This document shows, in pieces, positions 1 through 10,308 of a DNA stretch of 64,000 nucleotides. The number at the start of each line of letters is the position of its first letter. The first letter of the stretch is position 1. A program made the position numbers and the translations under genes. The notes under the pieces are model-generated. The model did not search any database and had not been told where the DNA came from. It saw nothing but the letters and a program-made list of their open reading frames with translations. The stretch is from positions 9,895,977 through 9,959,976 of the forward strand of contig OW203989.1 in assembly GCA_934047225.1 (NCBI GenBank), read 5' to 3'. This DNA comes from Ypsolopha sequella (Eukaryota > Arthropoda > Insecta > Lepidoptera > Ypsolophidae).

Positions 1-570
1 AGGATAATAATTGCCGGTTTAAGTATATTACTTCTAAACCCAGGGAAGTGAGATTTTTTAGGACTACAATCTTCTTAACTTTAAGTTCCTATTGCTTTGT
101 AAGCGAGCAATGCGACACTTTATAAACATTGTTGCAGCACTTAATTTTGTCTTGCAATTGGAATTTCTTCTCTCGCCATCAAACTGTGTGGTAACCACTG
201 TAATATTATATATGATTAAGTTACCGTAATAAACGATTTATATTTCTAAAAAAATATTTCTGTTACTATTGTAATTTGGTTTTTTAGGTTATTAGTTTTT
301 AAAAAAACGGAAGATCTCAGCGAAAACAGAAGCCTTCGAAAAAATTTTAAAATTAATTTGGGCAAATAAATGTCATATGTAATATGAAAGGGAGTTTCGT
401 TTAAGTGTAATAGAAGTTGATACCTGTATATGTTATGATAACCTATGCTTTGTACGGTCGCCAATACGTCAACTTACCCAATAACGCATCTTATTACCTC
501 CCAAATGTATCTCAATGGAATTAAACGAATAGCATCAACTGCAGGTAACTGTGCATGCTTTGCATAACAT

Positions 571-630
571 TTTAGGGTTCCGTATCTCATCATGGAAAAG
601 CGGAACCCTTATTGGATTACTCTCTTTTGT
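571..630. repeat. Short GTTCCGT/CGGAACCC interspersed repeat fragment
   Basis: The stretch has AGGGTTCCGT near its left end and CGGAACCCTTATTGG shortly after, so its ends are partly inverted. The same word pair occurs at 7210, 59632 and 61899 in this window. It looks like a truncated member of a repeat common in moth genomes. No coding potential is seen. Confidence 0.4.
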
Positions 631-639
631 TAGGATCGC

Positions 640-1651
640 TTAATCTTTCGGATTAAGGACGATTATCGTTTGCAAATTAATCGTGAGCGTCAAAAGCAGA
701 CGTTAATCATCGTGTGGCCACTCGCTTACGAACTTTAAGTGTATTAGCCTTCACGACTAAATTTAATTCAGTTCCAGAAGATAAAGTAAGCCCCTCAAAT
801 TCGTCGCAGGTGGGTTATTTTCAAAGTCCAATTTCGCACACGGCTCCCCTTAACTTCGCAGATTAGCTCTGATAACTTAGTCAATATGATGTGTTCCGTC
901 TTAACTTAATATTGGAATTGGGAGGTCACGTGGAACTTGCGGTTTGGAGGGAATTTAACTTTGTAACTTCTTTATCTTCTCCTTTAATTTCATACTCGTC
1001 GGTAATGTAAAGTAAATTATGCCCCATGTATGTATGGTAGATCCAGTAGGTTTTACCGACTTGGTTATGGCTATTTGTGGGCTATATGTGTGTGTGGGTT
1101 ACATTTTCAAAACACCCTGGACATGAAATCAGCAAAACCTGAACCAATACCCGGTAGTCATTACAGTACAAATAACTAACTATTTTTAATATTATAAAAG
1201 TGCATTACGAACTAGAAAAGTTTAACTAGAAAAAATTTGCAAAAATGCTATTCTTCGTTATCCATCTTGCCGAGTAGTGTTCACGACGCTGTCTCTGTAT
1301 GTATGTAGTGGCAGTTTAAATTCCGAATGAAATAAAACGGACGTCTGCGCTAGGCTCACGGGATCCCGAATCTGAATTCCTGATCGGGAAACCGGGCTTG
1401 TGTGGCCGCCCTAATAATATTTAGAGTATCCATAGCGATAGAAATTCAAATTTTGCATGAGCATGTGTCATTCAATACTTATTTAAAATATTTGTATACC
1501 TTAGCGGTAGAACATAGCGTTCATAACATAACCCATAATGTATCACCACCTGAGTATAATTTTATATTTAGTTTAAAATACCTATGTTCACAAATAAAGC
1601 TTTCTGATTTCTGATAGATTTCGCTATATTTCTTGTTTATATTTCAAGTAG
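640..1651. other. Non-coding stretch, nothing recognised
   Basis: No reading frame with recognisable protein character, no clear inverted repeat and no RNA gene was seen. A short run of TGTGTGTGTG-like sequence lies near 1088. Confidence 0.4.
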
Positions 1652-1995
1652 CTCGACTGTGGAGGTACCATCATCTTACTTGGAGACCCCCTCGAAGTAA
1701 TTCGGGGGAGAGTAAGAGGACAGCTCACAGGCAAAAAATCAGGAGGCCTACCATGCCTGGGACCGATGGATGGTGGTATATCTATCCCTAATAGCCGGGC
1801 CTTATATGGAACAGACTGGTGACGGGCAGCGGCGTCACTGGTGCGAGGGTTCCGGCACCGCGCTCACCAACCCGCCTGCGCAGCGTGTGAGAGTATGGGC
1901 AATTCTTCCACGATGACCGCCGGGAGTGGCAAAGTCCTGGAAAGGCTTATGTCCAGCAGTGGACGTACTAGGCTGATGGATGGATGGATGGATTT
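1652..1995 (+). mobile_element. RTE-type LINE 3' end with TGGA microsatellite tail
   Basis: The right part reads GCTTATGTCCAGCAGTGGAC, which encodes AYVQQWT followed by a stop, the usual last residues of RTE-clade reverse transcriptases. It ends in a (TGGA)n run at about 1978-1995, as RTE elements commonly do. The left part (1652-1800) recurs in reverse orientation at 55318-55470, and the right part in reverse at 54985-55160. The coding part is too short and damaged to be functional. Confidence 0.6.
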
Positions 1996-2005
1996 CAGGT
2001 AAGCA

Positions 2006-2480
2006 GTGTATGCGTGTGAAAATATTAACTGTTACAGTACAAATAATGAAGCACGCAATGCTGGAAAACTTGTAGGTGTTACTCATAAACTTACGAAATC
2101 TAGTAAGTTGACACATGTTTTAGGTCCCAAAGTTTACAACCTGCTTTCAAGTGACGTATTACAGTCCCTTAATTCAATAATATTTAAAGCCAGGCTTAAG
2201 TGCTGCCTTATCCAGCAGGCGTTTTACTGTCTACAGGACTTTTTAGATAATACTAAAAGTAATTAGCTAGTAGGGTAGGATGACTTCCCTGTCTGTTGAT
2301 TAAAATGTTTAAAATCCATTCAATGTAAATTCATTTAATTATTTTGTATGACTGTACTTAGTTACGTATTTTTAATATTGTATTTTTAAATAGGTGATTA
2401 TGTAAATTTTTGACATCTAATATATTTAACTCTATTGACATGTAATGAAAATTATGAATAAAATGATTATGATTATGATT
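2006..2480 (+). mobile_element. Jockey-type LINE 3' fragment: C-terminus, 3' UTR, repeat tail
   Basis: The frame ending at 2266 reads LGPKVYNLLSSDV and then KARLKCCLIQQAFYCLQDFL. This is the typical C-terminal end of jockey/CR1-like ORF2 proteins (GP-x-I-YN-x-LP ... FK-x-x-LK-x-x-L-x-x-x-x-FY-x-x-x-(E/D)F). About 200 bp of 3' UTR follow, then a simple repeat tail (ATTATG-like, about 2450-2480). The element is 5'-truncated just downstream of the RTE tail, with no endonuclease or RT domain, so it is dead. Confidence 0.7.
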
Positions 2481-3024
2481 ATAAAAACATATAATCTTAA
2501 AGCGACTAACACTGAAATTGGCGGCAAAATCGTAAAATGTACTAAATCACTAAAATCCGTGTTTTTGTAAATATATTGTTTTACTTTCCGTGAACGTGAT
2601 TACTTTCCAAATAATTTTCAAAATATTTGAATTTCAATTGTAATTTTGAATTTTTCCAACATGCCAATTCAATAATATTAAATAATAAATTTCATTTACA
2701 AACCATAAAAAAATACATAAAAATAACAAATCACAAAAAACATTCAGATGGCACTACCACATTTGTTTATGTTATTAGTTCTGCATTTTATCCCATATTT
2801 GAGGATTAATTACTTAATTTACATTTATAAGAGGACTGAAAACCGACAACTTTAAATGGGCGTTAACTGAATACAACTTGAGGCTTATTAATTTTCATGT
2901 TTCAGAGAGTTGAAAATGCATTATTTCTTAGTTACCGAGCAAATAGTTCCTTAAATTAAGACGACCAACCCAGAAATTAGGTATGTACTGTAATTATAGA
3001 ATTACATGAAGCTTGAGGATAATT

Positions 3025-3239
3025 CATGATTTATATAAAAACGGTTCACCTCAATACGTGTTATGATCGGGAAAGCCGACTAGTTTCAGCAGATTTAGAC
3101 TGCCTTCATCTGGGCGAGTTAAGACGTTTACGCGACGACGTTACGCCTCGCACGATGAAGGCAGTCTAAATCCGCTGAAACTGGTCGGCTTTCCCGATCA
3201 TAACACGTATCGAGGTGAGCCGTTTTTATATAAATCATG
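3025..3239. mobile_element. Palindromic MITE (hairpin, 215 bp)
   Basis: The left half starts CATGATTTATATAAAAACGG and the right half ends with its near-perfect complement. The complementary stretch of about 95 bases on each side leaves only a small loop around 3115-3155. No coding potential is seen. This is a fold-back/MITE structure, and no target duplication could be assigned with confidence. Confidence 0.75.
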
Positions 3240-3409
3240 TACTGTAATTATTTAAAAGGTGACTTTAAAACAAAAAATATATATCGTGTTCTATCCGCAG
3301 TAATACTCGAAAACTAAAGGGCTGATCGAGCAAAACTTGATCCCGATAAAACACTAATTGATAAATCACATAACATTCACACAGTAAAATTAAATACTAA
3401 GGTTGTAAA

Positions 3410-3640
3410 ATAAAACATTGCTTGGGTGCCGGCGGCGTTTCTATATATTTAAGTATAGAAACGCAGAAAGAAAAGTAAATCTGGATGTGAGGAGCTCTGA
3501 ACCGGGATTCGAACCCGGGAAGAAAAATATTGTTTCGAAAAATCATTTTTATGAAAAAAAATTCCGTCCATTGCGTCCATGTGAAAAGCATTATTTTCTC
3601 CTATTTTTTCGCTATCCGGAGATCCAGCGACGTCGTCGTA
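3410..3640 (-). repeat. Possible tRNA-derived SINE fragment
   Basis: The word GGGATTCGAACCCGG at about 3504-3518 is the complement of a tRNA T-arm / RNA polymerase III B box. A convincing A box at the right distance was not found and no complete cloverleaf can be drawn. I therefore call it a SINE-like or pseudo-tRNA piece only. Confidence 0.3.
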
Positions 3641-3878
3641 ATGTAGTGCGCGCAGATATGAACGTTATTTCAATATAGTTTATGTCGATATTTGTACCGA
3701 CACAGGTCGACTCAAGGTCGTTAGGTCGTTAGCGACTACCTGCCTCTTAAGAGACAAAACCATTAATGTGTAGGTAGATCTAAAAACAAAGTTTACTCGA
3801 CAGCGATGCTAATGGTACTATGCGGCCGAAAACAAATGACATCCGAGCGCGTTAGCAATTTGCGGGGATATACTCGTA

Positions 3879-4143
3879 CAAGGTGAATTTGTGAACACCG
3901 TCCAAATTCATACTTGAGCCTGGGTAAGTAATCAGCATCATGAACCAATAACGATTTTTGTAAAATTCATAAAATGAAATTTCGACTCCCCATAGTGATT
4001 CACTCAGGACTGGGAGTGAATTACTAAGGGAAGTCGAAATTTCATCATACGAATTTCACAAACATTTTCATCGATTTATGATGCTGGTCACTTACCAAGC
4101 CTCCAGTATGAATTTGGACGATGATCAAAAAGTCACTTTGTAT
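3879..4143. mobile_element. Palindromic MITE, ACAAGGTG family, copy 1
   Basis: The ends read ACAAGGTGA... and ...AGTCACTTTGTAT, and the interior is self-complementary: CCAAATTCATACT pairs with AGTATGAATTTGG, and GAAATTTCGACT with AGTCGAAATTTC. Related copies are at 33128, 36055 (partial), 36893 and 40590 (partial). The family is non-coding, and fold-back pairing is its only conserved feature. Confidence 0.7.
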
Positions 4144-4312
4144 ATTATATTTTGCGGTCCAAACTTGCAATCTCTGTGTGTAAAAATCCAAGCGGTCGCA
4201 CAGATGACAGTAACCGCGGATTGAAGAACGCGGAACACGGCTGTGTGGTTGGCGCCTTTTTTTTGTTCACCTTTTGAAGCGGATGGGGCGTCCACTTTGA
4301 CAGAACCTCAGT

Positions 4313-4580
4313 TATACAAGGTGTAACAGAAAGGTGTAACCATATTTGAAGAGCTTATTCAGTCCATGGTATAGAACAACTTTTTCTATGGAAAAAACCC
4401 TGTATCTTGAAAAAAAATTTTAACTGTTTCATAGAAAAATGTAATGCCGCTCGGCCGAAATGTATGGAAGAGCAGTTTTTTTTGAGATTTCGGGGTTGGC
4501 TCCATAGTAAAAGTTGTTCTATACCATTGACTGAATAAGCTCTTTAAATATGGTTACACCTTTCTGTTACACGTTGTATA
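4313..4580. mobile_element. Palindromic MITE with GTGTAACAGAAAGGTGTAACC termini
   Basis: The left end begins TATACAAGGTGTAACAGAAA and the right end is the matching inverted copy ending in TTTCTGTTACACGTTGTATA. Inverted similarity runs about 70 bp inward, including ACCATATTTGAAGAGCTTAT and its complement. The TATA at each outer edge is consistent with TA target preference. Non-coding. Confidence 0.7.
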
Positions 4581-4582
4581 CG

Positions 4583-4740
4583 GTACTAACTTGATTTCGT
4601 TTGCATTTTTCCGGGATAAAAAGTAGCGTATGTCTCTCTCCGGCCCATAAACTATCTCTATTCAAAAAATCACGTCGATCCGAAACCAACCAACATATTT
4701 TCGCATTTATCATAGGCGTACGGATTGACTCACAGCTATA
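4583..4740. repeat. Interspersed repeat fragment (CCGGGATAAAAAGTAGC type)
   Basis: The words TTTCCGGGATAAAAAGTAGC and TCACGTCGATCCGAAACC are typical of a short repeat seen widely in moth genomes. A second short piece at 5486-5530 (GCCCTCGGTTTCGCTCGCGT) resembles the other end of the same family. Identified from memory only. Confidence 0.4.
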
Positions 4741-5735
4741 CAATATCGACACTACAGTGCAGCGTAGCACTATAAAAATAAGTCTACTACGCTACAAAAA
4801 TGCTACGCGCTTGCTACGAGACGTAGCCAAAAAAGACGGGCAGCAGCAATGAGTTTTAAAACTACGAGTACTTACTTACTTTTAATAAATTGTTATTTAG
4901 CTTTTCCCAGCTCTTTGATTCTCAGTCGACGACGTTTCCGCTTTAAATAACTTCTCCAGCACTGAAATTGCGAAATACTAAAGTTCATTTAAACCCAGCC
5001 TGGTGTGTATAATTGCTAAAACCCGCTTATTTACAGGCTACAGCTAATTTAACCCTTCAGCAAACTACCAACCATTGAAAATGGGAGAGCCTAAACACTG
5101 CCCGTTCAAGCAATGAGCGTGATGGAAATGAGAAACTCTGTGAAAAGGGCAGTGCCCTACTCAGATTACACCAAACTCGTTTATTTTTTCTATTCGGATT
5201 TCATTACATTAAAGCAGTATTCTAATTCAATTTACAGCGGTTACAATAAAGAAAAATATTATTTTTAATACCGAGTATAGAACGTTTATTCAAGTAAGAA
5301 TGCTAGGGATGAAAATGTATCTTTTTAGAACTTCATTTAACATTTCAAACGTATGTACTTTCAAATAATTTAATTTCCTTTTTTAACTCAAAACCTACTT
5401 GTACGAATTAATAAAGGTAAAAATTAGTCCAATGGTATCGTCCTAATATGATGTTATTTTCCAGATTCAATATATTTCCAACTAGCTTTTGCCCTCGGTT
5501 TCGCTCGCGTGGAAGTGTCTTTCAATTATCGAATTTTCAGCCTGGTGGTTTTTTCATCTATTGGCTGGTATTTTATTATACAACATTGGGTGGTTCTTTA
5601 AACAGAAGACACACCAAACAGAAGACAGACAAAATTTTGAAAAAATTGTATTTTTGACCTCGGTACAACTAATAATCATGAAACAACTAAAACAACTAAT
5701 AACCATCTGCAATGTAAATATTATTAATTTATTAT

Positions 5736-5815
5736 TTTAACAGCTCCTTGATAATGCCGTAAGGCGAAACCGGTTGGACTAATAAAACAGTGATATTGTG
5801 AAACAGTACAAGTGG
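5736..5815. repeat. GCCGTAAGGCGAAACCGGTTGG repeat fragment
   Basis: The words ATAATGCCGTAAGGCGAAAC and AACAGTACAAGTGGTTTTAT recur at 41800-42025, where they form a larger inverted pair. This is therefore one arm of a fold-back repeat. Confidence 0.5.
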
Positions 5816-6093
5816 TTTTATCAAAATTGAAAAAAATAATCATGAATTTTGCAAAAATATTTAATTTTTCTTTTAACTTTTTCACTACTTTATTCTTAGT
5901 ATAGACAGATAAATTACCTTGCAAGAGGAAGGGAGCGAGGGCAAATGACATTTTTATCGTTAAGGGCCGACCACACAGAGCCGCGTTCTGCTTTCTGCGT
6001 TCCGCGTTCACTGTAATATAATGTATGTCATAGGTTTGTAATTGTATTTACGTCGCCAATCCCGCAGTGCTTAAAGACTAAAGTAAATAACCA

Positions 6094-6300
6094 GTGATGA
6101 CGTATGGCGCTGAAACTTGGTCTCTTACCAAGGGCTTGATCCGCCGATTTAAGGTCGCTCACCGAGCTATGGAGCGGGCTATGCTTGAGATATCTCTGAC
6201 GGATAAAATCGGAAACGAGGAAATCCGTCAGAGATCGAAAGTGACCGACATAGCCTGCCGGATATTAAGTGGACGTAATATAGACGTGGACGAATACAGG
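6094..6300 (+). pseudogene. RTE-clade reverse transcriptase fragment
   Basis: The translation contains MTYGAETWSLT, then FKVAHRAMERAMLEISL and NEEIRQRSKVTDI. These are conserved blocks in the thumb/C-terminal region of RTE-clade LINE reverse transcriptases, just after the palm domain. Only about 55 residues survive. The frame then enters unrelated repeat sequence and ends, with no catalytic motif present. It is a dead fragment inside the 5964-6841 composite. Confidence 0.75.
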
Positions 6301-6313
6301 CTGATGGATGCAA

Positions 6314-6473
6314 CGGCGGATCCAGGGGGGGTCATGGGGGTGATGACCCCCCCTGGGCCTAGTTCAACTATACAGGCATGCTAAATTCACATAAAATTGC
6401 ACAAAATTTCATTATATATTTGGACTAATTCGGAGCCTGTGACTCCCCCTGGCTCGCAGGCTGGATCCGCCCT
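6314..6473. mobile_element. Short GGCGGATCCAG inverted-end element
   Basis: The ends are GGCGGATCCAGG and CTGGATCCGCC, inverted copies of each other, with G-rich and C-rich runs just inside. A related unit in the other orientation is at about 55165-55317. It resembles a non-autonomous hAT element (CAGTGGCGGATCCAG type), but no 8-bp duplication was resolved. Confidence 0.5.
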
Positions 6474-7209
6474 TGGATAGATGGATGACGTAGTAACTGC
6501 ATGTTAGATTTAGTATTTCACTTGATGTTCTGTATGATAAATACCAATAAAAGTAAATTTTCTCAACCATTTGTACTAATATGTTGTGTTAATTCAATTT
6601 TTTCACGCTAATTATGAATTTTGTGCACATCTGTTATAGATATAAGTATTAGTTTTGGAATTTTCATAAGTCTTATAAATGTTATGTGTTTATATTGTTG
6701 ATGTGCCTTTTCTAATAAATAAATAAGTAATATATGTACTTATGCGACGGCTTGGATCTTTACACACACAGACCGCGGCGGTCAAGGAGAACGCACGTTC
6801 TGATTATTTGGACCGCAGAACGCGCTTTGTGTGGTCGGCCCCACAAAGTACAATACCTTTTATCGGCCCCTTAGAATATCGTTGTATTTCATCATGTCTG
6901 CATCTACAAGAGCCTTGGCTTCGGCCCTGGTAAATGGGTAGCGACCAAATGAGAGTAATAAACGGAATTGGACGCAGTCTGCGTAATGCGTTCGCTTTGC
7001 TATTGTTGGATAAAAAATACCTTGTGTTCTTTCAGAGAGGTATTTCCGGGAAATTGTTTTTGATGAGATTTTCTGATCTTGAGCAGAATTTTATGGGAAG
7101 TGACAGTTGAAATGAGATTATTTGACTTATCGTATGGCTGCGCTACACTTTTAACTTTTACGTTATACGCTGCCGCACAAAGTAATTATCAAATCGTTAT
7201 TTGAGTTTT

Positions 7210-7876
7210 TAGGGTTCCGTAGTCGAACAACAAGGAACCCTTATAGTTTTGATATGTCCGTCTGTCTCTCTGTCTGTCTGTCCGCGGCTTAGCTTAGAGA
7301 CTATTAGTACTAGAAAGCTGTAATTTGGCATGGGTATACATATTTATTACGCCGATAAGGTAAAATTTGTAATGTTAAAATTTAGAAAAAGATTTTTTTT
7401 AGGGTACCTCCCCTACACGTAAAGTGGGAATGATTTTTTTTTCTCGTATATCTCCTCGTGTGGAGTGGCGCTCGATAGGTAATTTAAAAATATTGGGGGT
7501 GTGAGAAGACCATTCTTCGATCCAGGGTTCCGTTTGCGAAATATTAAACTTGAAAGTGTTAATTTTTGTTAGAGTCAAGTGTCCCCCCCCCCCTGCCAGC
7601 GAAACGGTTGTATTTGGAGACGTAAAAAAAATCGCGTCGGTAGTATACATAACGAAATTAAAAGGAAAACTATCACAGCTAAGTAGGCTTTACAAGTTAA
7701 CGAGTACAGATCGCGCCAAACTTTTAGTCTCCTCTAAACACGGGGCGATTCGCATCAGCAGGAACAAAATGTATGGGCTGTTCTTGGGAAGAGCAACTTC
7801 CGAGCGGAGTAGAAGTTTGGCGCGATCTGTATTATTATAGATAATGGTACGGAACTCGCACTTGGCCGGTTTTTTT
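7210..7876. repeat. GTTCCGT...GGCCGG interspersed repeat, copy 1, with nested palindrome
   Basis: It opens AGGGTTCCGTAGTCGAACAA, runs through a GTCTGTCTGTCTG simple-repeat stretch and closes with CGCACTTGGCCGGTTTTTTT. Copies at 59632-60214 and 61899-62466 share start, middle and end. Inside it, 7705-7831 is a small inverted pair (CAGATCGCGCCAAACTTTTAG and its complement) that is absent from the 61899 copy and so is probably a nested insertion. Confidence 0.65.
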
Positions 7877-7944
7877 ATTTTCGTCTGAGCAGGTATATTT
7901 CTTTGGGAAAGTTGTTGAGTATAATTTGTAGATTATGTGGTTAA

Positions 7945-8045
7945 GTTCAAATTCAAATAGTTTATTTTGTAAAGTAGGTACACAAAATACACTTTTTATG
8001 AGTAAAATTTAATCTTAGATTCTGTTCAGAGATACCTGTCCATTC
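7945..8045 (-). repeat. LINE 3' end fragment (CAAATTCAAATAG type)
   Basis: The segment CAAATTCAAATAGTTTATTT followed by ACACTTTTTA and AATTTAATCT also occurs at 32985-33060. It looks like the reverse strand of a LINE 3' UTR. Confidence 0.4.
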
Positions 8046-8615
8046 CCCATATACTATAAAAATAAGGTTTTGCACATTGTATTAAAATGTACATCATTAA
8101 TTTTTACCCACTCGTTTTCTCGAATAAATTCATTTCTTTTAAGCGTTTTTGTTAAGTAATACTCGTAATTATGAATTTTCTATAATAATTATTATTACTT
8201 AACAAAATATACCATATTGAAAATGAAAGCATAGTGCAAATATTAATAATAATTAGTTGAGCTTTCTTAAATATATAGGTACAGTAACAATTGACTGCGC
8301 TATATTTAGTTTAGTAATAATTATTACTTAACAATAATTATTATTATTACTTAACTAAATATACCAGTCCAGTAAAGTATTATTATATATTGGAGAAACC
8401 TCAATTAATTACAAATAATTAATATTTGCACTGAGCTTTCTCCAACAATAAATCTTTTTGTGGTCTTTTACGTTTGTTTGTGAAAATTGTTAGTGTTGTA
8501 CCTAATTAAAAATTAATCTAATTAAAAATAAATTAAAATAATATGAACCACTATGTTTATTACATAAACAAGTAATTTAATAAACAAGAACAGTCTTAAT
8601 GAGGCCATGGAGGCC

Positions 8616-10308
8616 CATCCCAAGTAGCATTCGGGGTTCTATATAAGATGTCTAGTCGTTCACATGTACTCCACAAGCTGTGTAAGTCAGCTGTATAAGA
8701 GCTGTATAGCTTGCTATAATGCTCTTATAGAACCAGTTTGGGCACAAATTAGACAGCCTTAAGTTCACTATGGCTGTACATTAGCAGTATAATAGCATTA
8801 TAATAGCAGTTTAAGTAGTAACATGTGGACTTAAGGCTGACTTACGGCACTATATGGGACGCAGTGTGAACCATACAACATACATGAGTGTAATAAAGAG
8901 TAACAAGTGGCTAAATACACAGCCTCAAATTCACATGTGTCCTATTATTTCTTTATTTTATTATTAATTTCCTCATTGGTTTGGTTTTGTGTGTGCCATC
9001 AGAAACGTTAACTCCGGCTGATCAAGGATAAAAATTTATGATAACACGCGGTATACTTAATAATGTTAATGCCATGGGAATGCAACTTTATCGTGAAATG
9101 TATTCATATTTACAGCTAAAATATTCACGCGCCTCTGAAAAAACGCGATATTCATTTTAAAATATTTAAAACTGGCTGAGAGGAAATCTACAATTTTCAG
9201 TTTTTGATATTATATTGGCATTATAATTATACTACAGTAATTAATTATAACATGAAACCAAAACTCAATCGCTCTATCTGCGTATTTTGTGATAAATCTG
9301 CATGATAATTTTGGAGATTTATTTGGTAAATATTTTAGGTTACGTAGAACAACATGGTGGAAATGAAAAACGGCTATGTGAACTGTTATAACTCCAATTT
9401 AATGCGGTGAGCATTTAAAAGGTTCACATGTGTTCTGTTAGAATGCTGTTAGCTATATGAAGTCCCACATTTGTACCACTACAGAGCCAATGTCTATAAA
9501 TTTATTCTAATGTGAACTTATGTACAGCTTTAAGATGTATTTCAGATCAATTGTGTATCATCGTTTAATTCTTTCAATATACTGAAACTTTAGAGATCCG
9601 CAATAATAATTATTGTCCGTTAAATCGCCTAGCCCAGGTACTAAGACAAGTATGAGTACCTAAAGTACAAATTTTGTAACAAACTAACAAAAATCACTTT
9701 TTGTTTTCGTGTGAGATACCGTGGGATAAGTGTAATAGAATATCACATTCACATTCATGTTCAGCTTACGGCAAATAAGAGTAGTACTTGTGGACAAATA
9801 AACTACTATTGATGTTAATGGACAACACATGTAGTCCTTTTAACAGCCTACAGTGCACATGTGAACCATTTAAACACTTCTGTACAGATAGTAAAAAGAG
9901 GTTATTTTAATGATCACAAACAAGTCCTACTACAGCTACTAGCTGTATAACAGTCTAAAACAAGTAAAAATAACAGCCTTTGGCTTTATAAATGACCACG
10001 TGTGTTCTATTAAAATGCTAGCTCCATAACATCGTACAAGTAGGCCGTTAAACAGCGGTTGCCGTATCTCTACCCTCCTATAATGCTCTTAGTCAGACGG
10101 CTGACTAAAGGATAGTTGTTAGAGTATTATTACACCAACAATCGTATAAAAGTATAACTCTACACCTCTATAAGTCCCTTAGACAGGTGTAGGTGTAATT
10201 AATCGCAATAATGCAGCTTCTACATCACGAGTGAACTGTAATAATGCTTCAAGTACACATGGGAACTAAATGTGTACTCTTAAATGGAGTAAAATGCTAC
10301 TTGGGATG
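8616..10308. mobile_element. 1.7-kb non-autonomous element with CATCCCAAGTAGCAT ends
   Basis: The left end CATCCCAAGTAGCAT and the right end ATGCTACTTGGGATG are perfect 15-bp inverted repeats 1.69 kb apart. The interior has no recognisable protein. It is full of recurring short words, including CACATGTG or close variants (near 8660, 8822, 8932, 9424, 9855, 10000 and 10256) and CTGTATAA/AGCATTATAATAGC-like words (8690-8820). Such reiterated motifs could be transposase-binding sites. No convincing target duplication was found, apart from a possible AT dinucleotide. Confidence 0.6.

Larger units (their letters stand above)
5964..6841. mobile_element. Composite MITE-like element with GGGCCGACCACACA inverted ends
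   Basis: The left end GGGCCGACCACACAGAGC and the inverted right end, ending GCTTTGTGTGGTCGGCCC, pair over about 28 bp, and both continue into CGTTCTGC-rich sequence. The interior holds an RTE fragment and a second short repeat (below), so the element is a host for later insertions or a composite. No clear target duplication was found. Confidence 0.5.

Noticed and set aside
1835..2116. 93-codon minus-strand frame over the RTE tail
   Set aside because: It is antisense to LINE 3' ends and spans two different repeats, so it is chance.
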